Source: Chlorokybus atmophyticus (Eukaryota; Streptophyta; Chlorokybophyceae; Chlorokybales; Chlorokybaceae). Taken from it: 64,000 nucleotides of DNA. The DNA is taken from positions 431,049 through 495,048 of the forward strand of contig RHPI01000810.1 of NCBI GenBank assembly GCA_009103225.1. Direction: 5' to 3'. Made by a program: the position numbers and the translations under genes. Below the pieces are notes generated by a model. That model did no database searches, was not told where the DNA came from, and saw nothing but the letters and a program-made list of their open reading frames with translations. This document shows, piece after piece, positions 12,603-23,200 of the stretch. Every line of letters starts with the position of its first letter. Positions within the stretch are counted from its first letter, which is position 1.

Positions 12603-12974
12603 ATGGCGGCCATGCACGACACCCTCGACATCTCCATCGGGCGCGCTGTTTATAAGGTATTGAAGGTGTATCCCACAGGGGTATTGGACCTTCTGGGACA
12701 ACAAGGCGAGCGCATAAAGGACAACATGGTGAACTGCGCGCCCTGTCATCTTCCCCACGTTGTTGGCTTCGGCAAGATCCAGCACCCGCAACCGCTGCGA
12801 AGCACCCGCTGCGAGAAATGTGGCAGTGCCGACAACGACCCAGTGATGCCATTATGCGAAGGCTGCAACCAAGGCATGCACTGTTACTGCCTTGACCCTC
12901 CATTGGACAAGGTGCGGCTATGGGAGTATCGGTGCGATGACTGCCGCATCAACAGTCCTGCACACAGTTGGTAA
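12603..12974 (+). pseudogene. Integrase C-terminal GPY/F-like module fused to a PHD finger
   Basis: This 123-residue frame begins with the barrel-like end of a gypsy integrase (YKVLKVYPTGVLDLLG, then RIKDNMVNCAPCHLP). It continues without a break into a C4HC3 PHD finger at about residues 71-114. The fingers read CEKC, CEGC, H-x-Y-C and CDDC, with the typical CLDPPL turn and an aromatic before the last cysteine pair. The frame ends 11 residues later at TAA. A PHD finger binds histone H3 tails, so by analogy with chromodomain-bearing chromoviruses it could steer integration. The frame is open throughout. The upstream integrase is broken, so it is a fossil here. Confidence 0.8.
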
Positions 12975-13989
12975 AAGTTGAGTCCTTGAGCAGGAGGCTA
13001 CCCAAGATCTTCAGGGGGGGTGGCTTGTTGATTGTGTGTACTACAGCACAGGAGGTACAGTAAGGAGGAGAGCGTCACCAGCTCTACGACTGACCAATTT
13101 GCACATAGGTTCATCTTCAAGCCTATGCCTATGTCTGGGGGGTTGTCTTTGTTTGTGTTGCTCCAATGCTGCCCGCAGCACCAGCATGCCCACGACATGA
13201 GCGCTCGTCTGCGGTGTGCTCGAGACGGTGTGACCCTCGACCATAGCAGGCACAACACCTAATCTTGTGCTGTTGCTCTGCCGGGCTTGCTTGCTTGGTG
13301 TTGGCTTGCTGTGCTTGCACTACATTGCATGCTTTTGCATTGGAACTATTGAACATCCTATACAACAAAATATGCTATATCATCCACCACTGGGTTATAC
13401 TATTGAGACTACTACTACTCCACTCCCCTTCCCCGTTAATCACACAAGCATGCAAGTGTTAAAGGCAATCAGCAATATAGCATACAGCCGTGGCGCCCTT
13501 CACATCCGCAAAGCTTCTTCCATCATAACTCGATTAAGTAGTGCCCCCAACAAAAATAATGACGGTTGCAATAATAACTGTATTGCTGTTCAGCAGCAAT
13601 ACTGAGCAATGCTCATCATATTAATACCATTAAAACATTACACACTTTTTCCAATGAACTTTGAATCATAAATAGTAGCCAGCAAGTATGGTGCGAGTAC
13701 TACTAATTTAATACGAATAGGTAACTTATTGTGTAGCAATTGCGTATTTACCCTATATACATGTATTTTGCTTGCCTCATCGCATGTAAGAACTTGTCGG
13801 CACAAGTCGCTTGTAGACAAAGGGTCCACACATCAACAATTACTATTGTGCAATCAAACTCTTGACATTTTTCGATATTTTTTGATATTGCCAAACGATG
13901 CAAAAATGATGTGAGTATATACCTTGAGCGAGGTGCACATAGAGCTGGCAAAAGTCACTCTCTGTTACTTACTTTGATGATAACAGTGT
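12975..13989. other. Downstream flank of the retrotransposon, no gene
   Basis: After the purine tract at 13011-13019 comes roughly 970 bp with increasing A+T. The frame at 13267-13605 has hydrophobic residues only because of T-rich sequence. No LTR mate, RNA gene or conserved protein was seen. Confidence 0.5.
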
Positions 13990-13994
13990 GAAAG

Positions 13995-14667
13995 TGTGAC
14001 GGTGCTCGTGCCTTGTCACCTGTGAGTTGGTCCAATTAACAACCCTCTCACCAAGGCACGGTATTCACACACTGGAACCTTGCCCCCTCTGCCAAGCACT
14101 CACGCGCGCCCCGCCACTCGCGTACGCACGCGCACGCGCTCGAAGCTACACACCGACTTGTGTAGCGCCTTGGATTGTCACACAAGCAAGCACACACCAG
14201 TGGACACACGCTAGCAACCCCTGCTAACCACCACCAGGCTTGCACACAAGAAACTAGGGAGCTAAAGGTTGTATTGCACATTGTAGAATGTCGCTCTTAT
14301 ACCTACCAGTCTGCACATACTATTGTCTACACGATTCCCGTGCTGCACATAACTAGATGCTAAGATGTTATTGCAAAAATCTTGTAGTATACTTTCAAAC
14401 CTTTCTTACGCATCAAAGATCTCCTAATTAGGTGCTCATATGGTCAAGGTAAACTACTTGGCGCCAGACCCTTCCATAAATCTGGTCGAGCCCTTCTCGA
14501 CTGGCCCTCCGTTTCCTGGCACCTTCCGGACTGGTCCTGGGGCCTCGGTCGATATCTGCGGCAGACTAATAACTCGCCGATATCTGCCACAAGTCATAAA
14601 AACGCGGTGCTCGATATATGGGCCAAAAAAGGTCCTAAAATCTTGAAACTTGGCCTCGACAGTTACA
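13995..14667. mobile_element. Solo LTR, copy A (673 bp)
   Basis: The element starts TGTGACGG and ends GTTACA, with the TG...CA ends of LTRs. It is bracketed by a perfect 5-bp target duplication GAAAG (13990-13994 and 14668-14672). A second copy, about 85-90% alike by eye and in the same orientation, is at 41628-42293. There is no adjoining internal region, so each is a solo LTR left by LTR-LTR recombination. Short frames inside are not coding. Its relation to the gypsy remnant upstream is untested. Confidence 0.88.
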
Positions 14668-14866
14668 GAAAGTGTGCTATTCATATGGACTTATCACTTG
14701 TCAAGCCGTGTAAGACTTGATAAGTTGAAACACACGAACACGTTCTCGTCTCCTTAGGATTCATGGACACGAAGCTACACAAGGCATTGATATGCGCTAG
14801 CATAAAGCTGGTCAACGTCTACCACTAAGTGAGCCTCGTATTCAACATGACATGTTGAAGTGTTGT

Positions 14867-15010
14867 GACAAGGACTGCCATGTATGGAAGTCTTAGAGCA
14901 ATTGTGCACTACTGATGGCAGCTAACATGAGATTGGTGTTATGGTGACAACGACTGCCATTATGTTCCTATTAGGAGCAGTAATTAGCTGTTGGTGGCAG
15001 CTAACATCCA
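14867..15010. repeat. Imperfect tandem duplication, unit about 79 bp
   Basis: The stretch starting GACAAGGACTGCCAT at 14867 recurs as GACAACGACTGCCAT at 14946. Both units end in TGGCAGCTAACAT. The copies differ by substitutions and small indels. No coding potential was recognised. Confidence 0.55.
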
Positions 15011-15300
15011 TGCTCTCTCAGGGCTATGTTTGTTCCCGAGGTATAAGTGATGTGACAGGTGATACTCCCGAGATGGGTTGATATGATTCGCGAGGTAGGG
15101 AATCTGTTAGCATGTGCTAACATGTCAGCGCACACTGTCAAGGCTGGTGTGAGCCATTGGTTAATGCGTGTGTTTGGTCAAAGAGCAACAAGGGTATAAG
15201 TAGCTAAGTTGCAGCTACTAGTGGGCATCATGTGTGCATTGCTGGTTTACCACTTGTGTGTGGGGTGCGTGGCTAGTAGCTGTTGAAAGGGCTCTCCCTA

Positions 15301-15345
15301 CCACACTACCTCCCACATGGTGACGCCCATGTGGGAGGTGGTGTG
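15301..15345. repeat. Long near-perfect hairpin, 19-bp arms
   Basis: The arm at 15302-15320 (ending CTCCCACATGG) pairs with 15327-15345 (CCATGTGGGAG and onward) at 18 of 19 positions around the 6-nt loop TGACGC. A GT-rich microsatellite follows. No gene is adjacent. It could be a small foldback element or a hairpin RNA source; the sequence alone cannot tell. Confidence 0.6.
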
Positions 15346-15978
15346 TGTGTGAATGTGCACCACTCAGTGCGAGTGTGCGTGTTGCATGCGCGTGTATATG
15401 TGTGTCACGTTGTGTCGATGTGTGTGTGCGTATGTGAGGTGGAGGTGAGCTTGTGATCATCTTGGGTTGGAGGGACTTCCATCTACTGGGTGCTGTAAGT
15501 CCTAGTGCTTGTGCATAAGTTTGCCAATCGTTCAGCTAGTAAGTGAGTGTGGAAACGACACAAATGGTACCAGCTGCATGAAAGTGCATGGACACATATT
15601 GTCAAGCAGCAGATGCTGCTCTGCAGATGTTGTGGAAGTAGCCATGCAGATCAATTAATGAAGCCACGTCATAATGTGCGGTTGTACTTCCAGACCAGCA
15701 ATGGTTGAGTTTATGTTCGGCGCAGCTGCTGTGGGATTGCATCCTGCACTTGGGGAGCATTGAGAACATGTAGCAAGTTTTACGGATCAGCTAGTGGACC
15801 AAGAAACCTGCAAGTAACAAGCATGCGCCTCCCTTTGGTTGGTGTTCCGGTACGGGGGTTGCTTGCCAATGCTCGTTTGAGTACCCCCAACAACGTTGCA
15901 TGCCACCTCGGCAGCAAAGCAATGTCTGCTACAGATGACCACTTCAAGATGGTCAGCATACACAGCAAGTTCCTGGGC

Positions 15979-16839
15979 TTATAGCACGCAAGTGATGGGC
16001 ACGAAATCGACGTTTATGCGTGCATTCCGTAAGTGCAATAAACGCCGTTTGTAATTGCGATAAGTAAGTGTCATGTGCCTATAATGTGGCAACAAAGCCA
16101 AATGCACTGTTAACATTAGGGCGAGCAGGCGGAGCAGCAATAGCACGCGCACAGCCATGCGTGGGCGATCATATGAATTGCGTGCACGCTTCATATTAGC
16201 TATCCCTTGATTCAGCCCATGTAATGCATGCGAATGCAGAACCGGTATCTTGGCGCGATTTCGTTGGCAAGCCAATCGTTGCCATACTTGCTTGCCCACC
16301 CGCGCATCAGCAAATGGCGTGAATGGCACGTGTTCGACTGGCGTAGTAACCCACGCCTTGACAACAATCCTTTGCATGAGCAACTCCAGCAGTGTTGGGC
16401 GTGCTGCTGTGCCTGCTTTCCAATGCTGTTTGAAGCGTTCAAGTGCACAATTGCTTGTCAAACCGATATAGTAGTTTTTGCTGCCATTCAGCATATACAT
16501 GCAGCAGATGACGTGTATACACATAATTGGACTGAGCGTGTCAATAAAACCCAACAAGAAAAACCTCTTCTCCCTAAGTTTGGCGTGCACTGGAAGTTGC
16601 AGTTGGTAATGGGAGCGTGAAACATGCCGCTCCACATCCATCCAACGACGCCGCTCTGCTGCGGAAACTGGTACAAGTGATAACTTGTCCACGTCCTTGT
16701 CCATTTTAGCATCAGCGTCCTTGTCAGCGTCGGCGTTTAGGTCCATGTCCAAGTCCATGTCCGAATTTAGGTCAAAATCCATATCCATGTCCGAGTGCAC
16801 GACTAGGTCCGCAGCCATGTCATCATTAGTAGCGTCCAT
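15979..16839 (-). CDS. Orphan GIY-YIG nuclease-like protein with Met/Asp-rich N-terminus
   Basis: A single uninterrupted frame of 286 aa. Residues 17-52 are an acidic low-complexity tract built from D-M, D-L and D-A steps. Residues about 113-212 resemble a GIY-YIG nuclease: CCMYML is a poor GIY strand, then comes NYYIGLTSN with intact YIG, the catalytic-type Arg in ALERFKQH, and a C-terminal GLNQ carrying the conserved Asn. A Glu candidate is Glu169. Residues 218-286 are basic and Leu-rich with a hydrophobic stretch. GIY-YIG domains occur in Penelope-like retroelements, homing nucleases and repair enzymes. No RT is nearby on either strand. It could be a domesticated or detached transposon nuclease. 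No splice evidence was needed. The family call is moderate; function is unknown. Confidence 0.5.
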   Translation of the reverse strand: MDATNDDMAADLVVHSDMDMDFDLNSDMDLDMDLNADADKDADAKMDKDVDKLSLVPVSAAERRRWMDVERHVSRSHYQLQLPVHAKLREKRFFLLGFIDTLSPIMCIHVICCMYMLNGSKNYYIGLTSNCALERFKQHWKAGTAARPTLLELLMQRIVVKAWVTTPVEHVPFTPFADARVGKQVWQRLACQRNRAKIPVLHSHALHGLNQGIANMKRARNSYDRPRMAVRVLLLLRLLALMLTVHLALLPHYRHMTLTYRNYKRRLLHLRNARINVDFVPITCVL

Positions 16840-17386
16840 AGCAAAGTGCTGTAATGCAAGTAACTACCAGCCCCGTACAATGCAGTAATTTCAGACAGCA
16901 GCAAGCAAGCAATGAATTTGTGAAAGGCTCACCTCAGATACATGTTTCCGAGGCGGGCACTCGGCAAGAGGAGTTGAGCTGTCAAAGCGCTTTTACTGCA
17001 CCAGAATCTAAGGCAGGGTACATATGGTATATGATTGAATGGACAAGCACAACATAGCAGTAGGCAACAAGCAAGCATGAGCAGCAGCAAGCAAAAAACA
17101 CATTCTCTATGTTATGCCTCATTGGTAACTTATGAAGCAACAAACTTTGTTTGTATCCACTTTGTATAAGACCAAGTGAGAAGGTTGCGATAAAGTACAA
17201 TGCAATTGACCTAGTTATGAATCAATTGCGGAAGCAATACTTTTACTTTTACAGTAACAAGAAGTCTTTAAACCTACATGGTTATTCCACGATGTGACGG
17301 GTGTAATGGCGTGATGGGTGTACTGTGATGAGCGTGACGTGTTATGCGTGATGCGATGAGAAACCCTCATCAATAGCATATATATT

Positions 17387-17423
17387 TATGCTTTTGATGT
17401 TCAAAAGCATATTATGATCATAA
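17387..17423. repeat. Hairpin plus adjoining palindrome
   Basis: TATGCTTTTGA (17387-17397) and TCAAAAGCATA (17401-17411) form a perfect 11-bp stem around a 3-nt loop. TTATGATCATAA at 17412-17423 is a perfect palindrome immediately next to it. No conserved gene covers it. Confidence 0.5.
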
Positions 17424-17493
17424 GCGTTAAGCGGATAACCCAGCCATCAGTATGAGATGACGCAGAATAAAGAGTTTGCTCTCACTGAGCAAG

Positions 17494-18257
17494 GGTAGAC
17501 TGTACACGGTAGACTGTACAGTTCAGTACACGTCGGGTCGTCTACAGTGTAGCCGCTATAAATGCACATTCGCTAAGCGCATACAGCAGCAACGATTATT
17601 ATTGCTATGTGATTATGCACAAGGCTCATCAACACTGAAGGCGAAACCACGGGCAACAACCACTCGTTAGTCGCACTTCCACGCTAAGTGCATGTTCTCA
17701 GTTGGTTTTGTGATGGGCACCAACGTCATGCACTATCAAGGTTTAACTGTACCCTCCGTATACAGTCTAACCCCATTATGGAAATCATGTTAATGATCCA
17801 ACTTTTCACGCCGTCAATGGAGTTATTCGTTCGGCGCTTATGAGAATGTATGTTCTTGTATCGTTTGAAGAATATATAGTATCAGGGGTATTCACTAATC
17901 ACGGATATCTCTAAGCCACGTCATCATATGTTAAGGTGGCACTCGTGGAAACTACATTCACGCTACATAATTATAATAACCTATTTATTTTTGATTGTTT
18001 AAAAACTTGAACATGCTCATAACCTTAGAATAAAAATGCTGTTAGCGAGGTATCCCCCCGTTACAAGACTGCACCCACCCAAATTTTCAAGCCTTCTCCT
18101 TTGTTTTACTACGTATAAGACTATGCCACTAACCGATGATTTTTGCCTGTATCGTTTTACAGCCTGTTTTAGACAATTGGTCTTTTGCAAATTCATAATG
18201 TTGACGGAGTTATTCTCCTAAATCGAAGTCTTTTAGGGGTACGGGGGTAGACTGTAC
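17494..18257. promoter_or_regulatory. Repeated GGTAGACTGTACA motif upstream of eEF1B
   Basis: The 13-mer GGTAGACTGTACA occurs at 17494-17506 and again at 17508-17520, one base apart. Twelve of its bases recur at 18246-18257, within 180 bp of the eEF1B start. The reverse complement of its core (TACAGTCTAACC) is at 17761-17772. Four occurrences within 770 bp suggest a protein-binding site or a small repeat. The role is inferred. Confidence 0.35.
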
Positions 18258-18430
18258 TCTTGAGAGATCGAGCTGGGTAAAACGGTTTGTAGTATATGGT
18301 ATCGTGTCGCCCGGTTTAGTCGCCCACTGGTGCCGCCTCCGCCGCCGCATCAAACAACCAAACCTACCTGAAACACGCACATTTGACACAGCTGTTGCCG
18401 CCGTTGCCTCCGACAGCCACAGGCACGACA

Positions 18431-19710
18431 ATGGCGCCGCCTACGTTTGATCTGTCCGGCGACTCTGGCCTGAAGGAGCTGGACAGCTACCTGCTCACCC
18501 GCAGCTACGTTACCGGCTATCAGGTGAGGGTTAAACCCTAACGTAGTGCATGAGGATGAGGAGACGACTGCCACGCTGAACATGCGTCAGCATGTCTGAC
18601 ATGTTGCTTTTGTGCAGGCGTCAAGGGATGATCTGGCCGTGTACGCCGCTTTGGCATCTGCCCCGGACGCCTCCAAGTACGCCAATGCCGCCCGCTGGTT
18701 CAAGCACATCACGTCCCTCCTCGGGGACAACTTTAAGGGCGAGTCCACCGGCGTGAACCTCGGCAGCGGCGCCGCCCCAGCCGCTGGTCCTGCCTCATCC
18801 CCCGCACCCGCTGCCGCTGCCCCCGCTCCTGCTGCCGCTGCCGCTGCCGCAGGTGGTTGTCTGCCTGGCTTGTCCTGGTCACCTTGTGTGAGCATTTACC
18901 ATACCTCATGCCCCAGATGCGCATGCCGCAATGCAAGGCGTTCATGCGTGCTACTGTGCACACATAGCAACGCAAGGTGCATGCATGCTGCACACAAGCA
19001 TGCATGCACACCTTGCATTGCTACAGCTCTGTTCACAGGGACCGAAGCTGTGCATGGATCATGCGTGTTGCATCCTGTTCCTCAGCGTCTGATTCTTTGC
19101 TCATGAACGTGGTGGGGTGCCAGGAAATGCACGGTTAGCACGCGTACCTGCATGCTCGGTCTCATCCTACTTGTGCGATTTGCAGATGACGACGACGATG
19201 ACTTGGACCTGTTTGGCGAGGAGACAGAAGAGGAGAAGGCAGCTAGGGCGAAGGCTGCCGAGGAGGCCGCCAAGAAGAAGGCCAGCAAGCCGAAGGAGAT
19301 TGGCAAGTCCACAGTTGTCATGGACGTGAAGCCGTGGGATGATGAGACCGATATGGCTGTGCTGGAAAAGACGGTACGTATCTGCAGTTGTCATGGCTGT
19401 AGGTCGCAGCGGTTTTTCCTCATGAACCAGAGGAGACTTGCACAAGTTGGCATGTATCTCATGGTGGCATTGCACTTACTCACCAGTGTTGTCTTTGTGA
19501 TCTTAGGTGCGCAGCATTCAAAAGGAAGGCCTGATTTGGGGAGCATCAAAGCTTGTTGCTATTGGCTATGGTATCAAGAAGCTGCAGATCATGTGCACCA
19601 TTGTTGACGATCTGATTTCCATGGACGAGCTGATTGAAGACGACATCCAGGAGGGTGCGGCCAAGGATTTTGTCCAGTCGGTGGACATTGTTGCCTTCAA
19701 CAAGGTGTAA
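18431..19710 (+). CDS. Translation elongation factor 1-beta/delta (eEF1B GDP/GTP exchange subunit)
   Basis: Recharges eEF1A with GTP during elongation, in the cytosol. Four exons (18431-18523, 18618-18852, 19186-19373, 19507-19710) join in frame to 239 aa. The N-terminal GST-C-like domain (about 1-65, [18 protein letters not shown]) is followed by an Ala/Pro-rich linker, a run of six Asp (about 110), an acidic Lys/Glu region, and the catalytic exchange domain (about 145-239). That domain includes KPWDDETDM, the [17 protein letters not shown] strand-turn and the C-terminal IVAFNKV. The length matches plant eEF1B beta (about 225-235 aa). The start is the only ATG giving the conserved N-terminus. 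A telo-box lies just inside intron 1. The gene converges on the kinesin gene 588 bp away. It appears intact. Confidence 0.95.
18533..18541 (+). promoter_or_regulatory. Telo-box in first intron of eEF1B
   Basis: AAACCCTAA lies 10 bp after the 5' splice site of intron 1. In plants the telo-box is a known promoter/5'-leader element of translation genes, first described for eEF1A. The match is exact; function here is inferred. Confidence 0.5.
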
Positions 19711-20298
19711 GCGGGCAGATTGTAGCTTGCTTGTACATTCACGTTGCAATTTTGACAAGGCGCTGGCTTCAATATGTGGCCAAATTCTGCTTGGTGAGTC
19801 AGTGTCTCATTGAGTCACTATGATTGGAAGTGGCGCATACCAGTTGTGACAGCTCATGCAGCACACTGCATGCTTACCAGCACCATCAGTGGCCTCTGCT
19901 TTCAAAGTCAGGTCTGTGAGTTTCTACTCATGCAATCAGATGTCGTGAATGCAGGTGATTGGTAGCCAGCGCTTTCAGTGCGTGTGTGTGCTTGCATATG
20001 TCACCCATCACGGCTTACAAGTGCAAGCCATATCGCATGTTATGTGTCCACACCATGTGAGACAACATCAGCAGCTGCACATTATGACCTTGGTTAAACG
20101 GCACTGGTTGATGCGCTTGCTGCAAGATGACGTGGACAGTTAGGCTGTGTCACTGCATTGTACGACCGGCCACCAGCCACCGGCTATTTAAATTTCAGAC
20201 AATGAGTATGCCTAAACTGCTGCGCGCATGAGGCGATCAGCAACCTACTGCATTGGTTGCACACTATGAGGAGAAAGGTCTGCTGCGCCTAGGTGATC
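19711..20298. other. Convergent intergenic region, eEF1B and kinesin 3' ends
   Basis: This region holds the 3' UTRs of two convergent genes. No TGTAA or AATAAA signal stands out close to either stop. Open frames here are short and unrelated to known families. Confidence 0.5.
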
Positions 20299-23200
20299 TC
20301 AGCTGTGGTGACATGGGAAGGTGCTTGGCGGATTCACCCGTCCTTCCTCGAGCAGCTTGCGGGGAGCGAACTGCACTGGACTTGCGACGGTGATCATGCC
20401 CCTATCAAGTGTTGCCGTAAGTCATTTCAGCCTTTGGAACACCCTACACATTGGTCTTTGACTGGGGTTGGTATTAGCTTATACCGTCAGACGTATCAGT
20501 ACACAGGTTTCATATTTTGTTCTCATTCACCTTCAGTGCTTGCAACTCTGCGAGCAAAACAGCATTGCTGTTTTCCAGTTCCAGTAGCCGGGCATGTTGC
20601 TGCTCCGTTGAGCGCACAATGGCCTGTTGAAGCATAACATGACATAAGTGTATACACATCAGTTATTTAAGTGGCAACCAGCGTGTAAGCCAGAAACACA
20701 AGCAGAGAAGTAGTACAAGTCGATCAGTTTACCTGCCGCTCTGAGTCTGCGGCGGCCATGAGTTCCCGCAGCTTTCTTTTCAACTCGCGGTTGGTCTGCT
20801 TCAAGCGGAAGTTGAGCAACATAGTACAATGAGGCAGGGCGCTTATTGCATCCTGGGTGTACGGCATCATATCACAAGTACAGAACACCTGTTTGTAGTA
20901 GAAGTTATCCTTGTCGAGAATCCTGATTTGTTCCTCCTTGAACTGGAGAGTCTGCTGCAGTTCGGCTGTATCAAATGAAGGTTGCTGTGTGAAGGGTGCA
21001 GGAGATGGAGCTGGGCTAGGCAGCGGTGAACTCGCAGAGTCTGAGGTGGGAGGGCCAGTACGCTGTGCCAACTGCAACTTGTTTGTACTCACTGTGACCG
21101 CATTGATTTGCTTGAGCAGGTACTGAACCTTGCGCGCTTGCTCTTTCTGCGTAAGTAGACAACGGAACTCAGGAAAAATACGCAATGCATCATGGGTCAA
21201 CATTGTGGCTTGTACACACCTCAAGATCCGTGACCCGTCTGTCAAACTCCATCTCTTTGATCTTAAGGCTGTGTTGCATCTGTTCAACAAGCCTTGATTT
21301 CTCTTCTAGGTGAAGCTGAAGGTCACACGCATGGTCTTGGGTCCTGCGCTCTCGATCTCGGACCTACCAACGGATCTTATAAGCATGGATTTTCCAAGGA
21401 TTCGCACTGCACTGCTGCCTTTTTTTCTTTTCTCACCTCTACAACGACCTCAATATACTTCTTGAGGATGCTCTTTGTTTCAGCCAAGCTCATGGTATCC
21501 AAGCGCTCACGCACACTCTGGGTGGCAGTTGTGCTGTTGGCAAGCTGCTTCTGTAACCCATTTATCGAGCCGACCACATACACGACCTGTTCATCAAGTG
21601 CTTCAATCCTGCTTCCACAAACATGACGCGTTACTATATGTGTGGTGATTCTGTCACGACAGGCCTTACCGCCACGCATAAGAGCTACATGTCAGACTGC
21701 ACCACAGAATTGAGCAATAACACGTGCCTGTCATCAAGCTCCACAAGAGTTTCCTCATCTCTTGGGTCGAGAAGCTTATCGCCTTGCTGTGCCTTTTCAA
21801 GCGCCATCTTTCGATGCCGCACCTCATCCAGTTGAGATCTATACACTTGTGCCTGTTTTATAACGTTTGTCAAGTGTACGTCATCAATGCGTTCAATGAC
21901 TTGCCCTGGTTTGATAGTACTTTGCGTCACCTTACGGCGTGCAGCTTCTAACGCGTGCTGCGCGCGTGTTGCTTCAGCGGCTGCCATTTCACGCTCATAC
22001 GTCTCCAGTTCGTGCTCAAGATCTTCGCATTGCTTTGCAGCATCATCCAGTTCTGAGGCAACAACCTAGCAAGCACGGGGTCTCATACTGATGTGACCAA
22101 GACCATGTTGCCTGAATGTCTTGTGAATCATGTCATCAACTACCTTGCTGGCTCGCAATTTCTTGAGCTCCAGGTTGGCCCGCTCTTTGGTACGCAACTC
22201 CTTTTCGGAAACAATCTCTGCTCGCAACTTCAACTGGCGGTCCAGCTGGTCGGCTAGATTCTTGTAGCTGAGCAGCTTGTCAATCTCCTTCTCAAGCCAT
22301 GGACGCACTTTACTTGGATCAGCACTTTTACCTGCTCATATTGCAACAAGTTCACTGGCAGCATGAGTAAGACTGAGGAAATGACAGTACAGCAGCCAGT
22401 TGTAGCCAAAGGGCCTTGAACACATATTGGCTCTACAGACATTGTTACAAGTTTAGGGCGTGATGACAGTACACATGCTCACCTACACCAGCTGGTGCTG
22501 AAATGGGGCGGGCAGCGTGGCCATTCTCTGCATGCGAAAGCCCAGCAGCGCTTCCAGCACGCCGTGAAGGTGTTATGCCTCGCACTTGAGGCCGTAGATC
22601 ACGATTATCTTGGTCTTCCAGCTCCTGTGCATGTATGTGCATCAATGCAGCCAACAAGCACGCTGAGCAGCAAATGCACAATTGAAGTTATCTGAACGGG
22701 AAGCTGCGCTGATCAAACTACCCACCTTAAGACGCTTCTGAGCCAATGCTGCCTCTTCAGACTTCTTGCGAAATAGCAGCTTTTGTTTCTCGTTCTCAGA
22801 CTCCAGTTCTCGCACACGCTTGGCTGATGTCTGCAGACAGGCTGGCGTATCAGTGCTGCCACAAGAGTGTTGGTCACGGTAATCCAAGTCCAAGACTAGT
22901 TTCTGTCACAAACAGTTGACAACATTGTCACCTCAGCCTCTTTTTTCAGGGTGGCTATCTCCTTGGCGCGGCCCTCGTGGAGGTCCTCAAACCGCTCTGT
23001 GTTATCTTTAATCTTCCGGCGCAACGCATCTTGCTGAGCACGCATTCGTGCCAACTCAGACTCCAGCGACTGCACCTGTTGACCAAGCCTTTCATTGCTG
23101 CACAGTAACAATCACTGTCTTCGAAATGAAGTAAAGCGACACCATCAAGCCCAACCTTGACATCACTCTTGGCCTGTCCTTGAGCAACTCTTGTGGTTTG

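Larger units (their letters stand above)
5283..12974 (+). mobile_element. Decayed Ty3/gypsy-like LTR retrotransposon internal region with terminal PHD finger
   Basis: The gag, protease, reverse transcriptase, RNase H and integrase remnants follow one another on one strand in the Ty3/gypsy order (integrase last). All are interrupted by stops and frameshifts. A polypurine tract (CAGGGGGGG, 13011-13019) lies just beyond the integrase module, where a 3' LTR should begin. No matching pair of LTRs is visible, so the element is either truncated or its LTRs have diverged. The solo LTR at 13995-14667 is not demonstrably related. An assembly gap sits in the gag-protease interval. The element is not expected to be autonomous: RT, RNase H and integrase all carry stop codons. 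Confidence 0.9.
16840..18430. other. Spacer and upstream region of eEF1B
   Basis: No gene was recognised. The region holds a perfect 11-bp hairpin at 17387-17411, a 12-bp palindrome at 17412-17423 and several copies of a GTAGACTGTAC motif listed separately. The last 130 bp before 18431 are C-rich and probably include the eEF1B 5' UTR. Confidence 0.45.

Noticed and set aside
23076-23111. Extended 5' end of a kinesin coiled-coil exon
   Set aside because: The frame upstream of 23075 cannot be joined in phase; the CAG acceptor at 23076-23078 closes perfectly.
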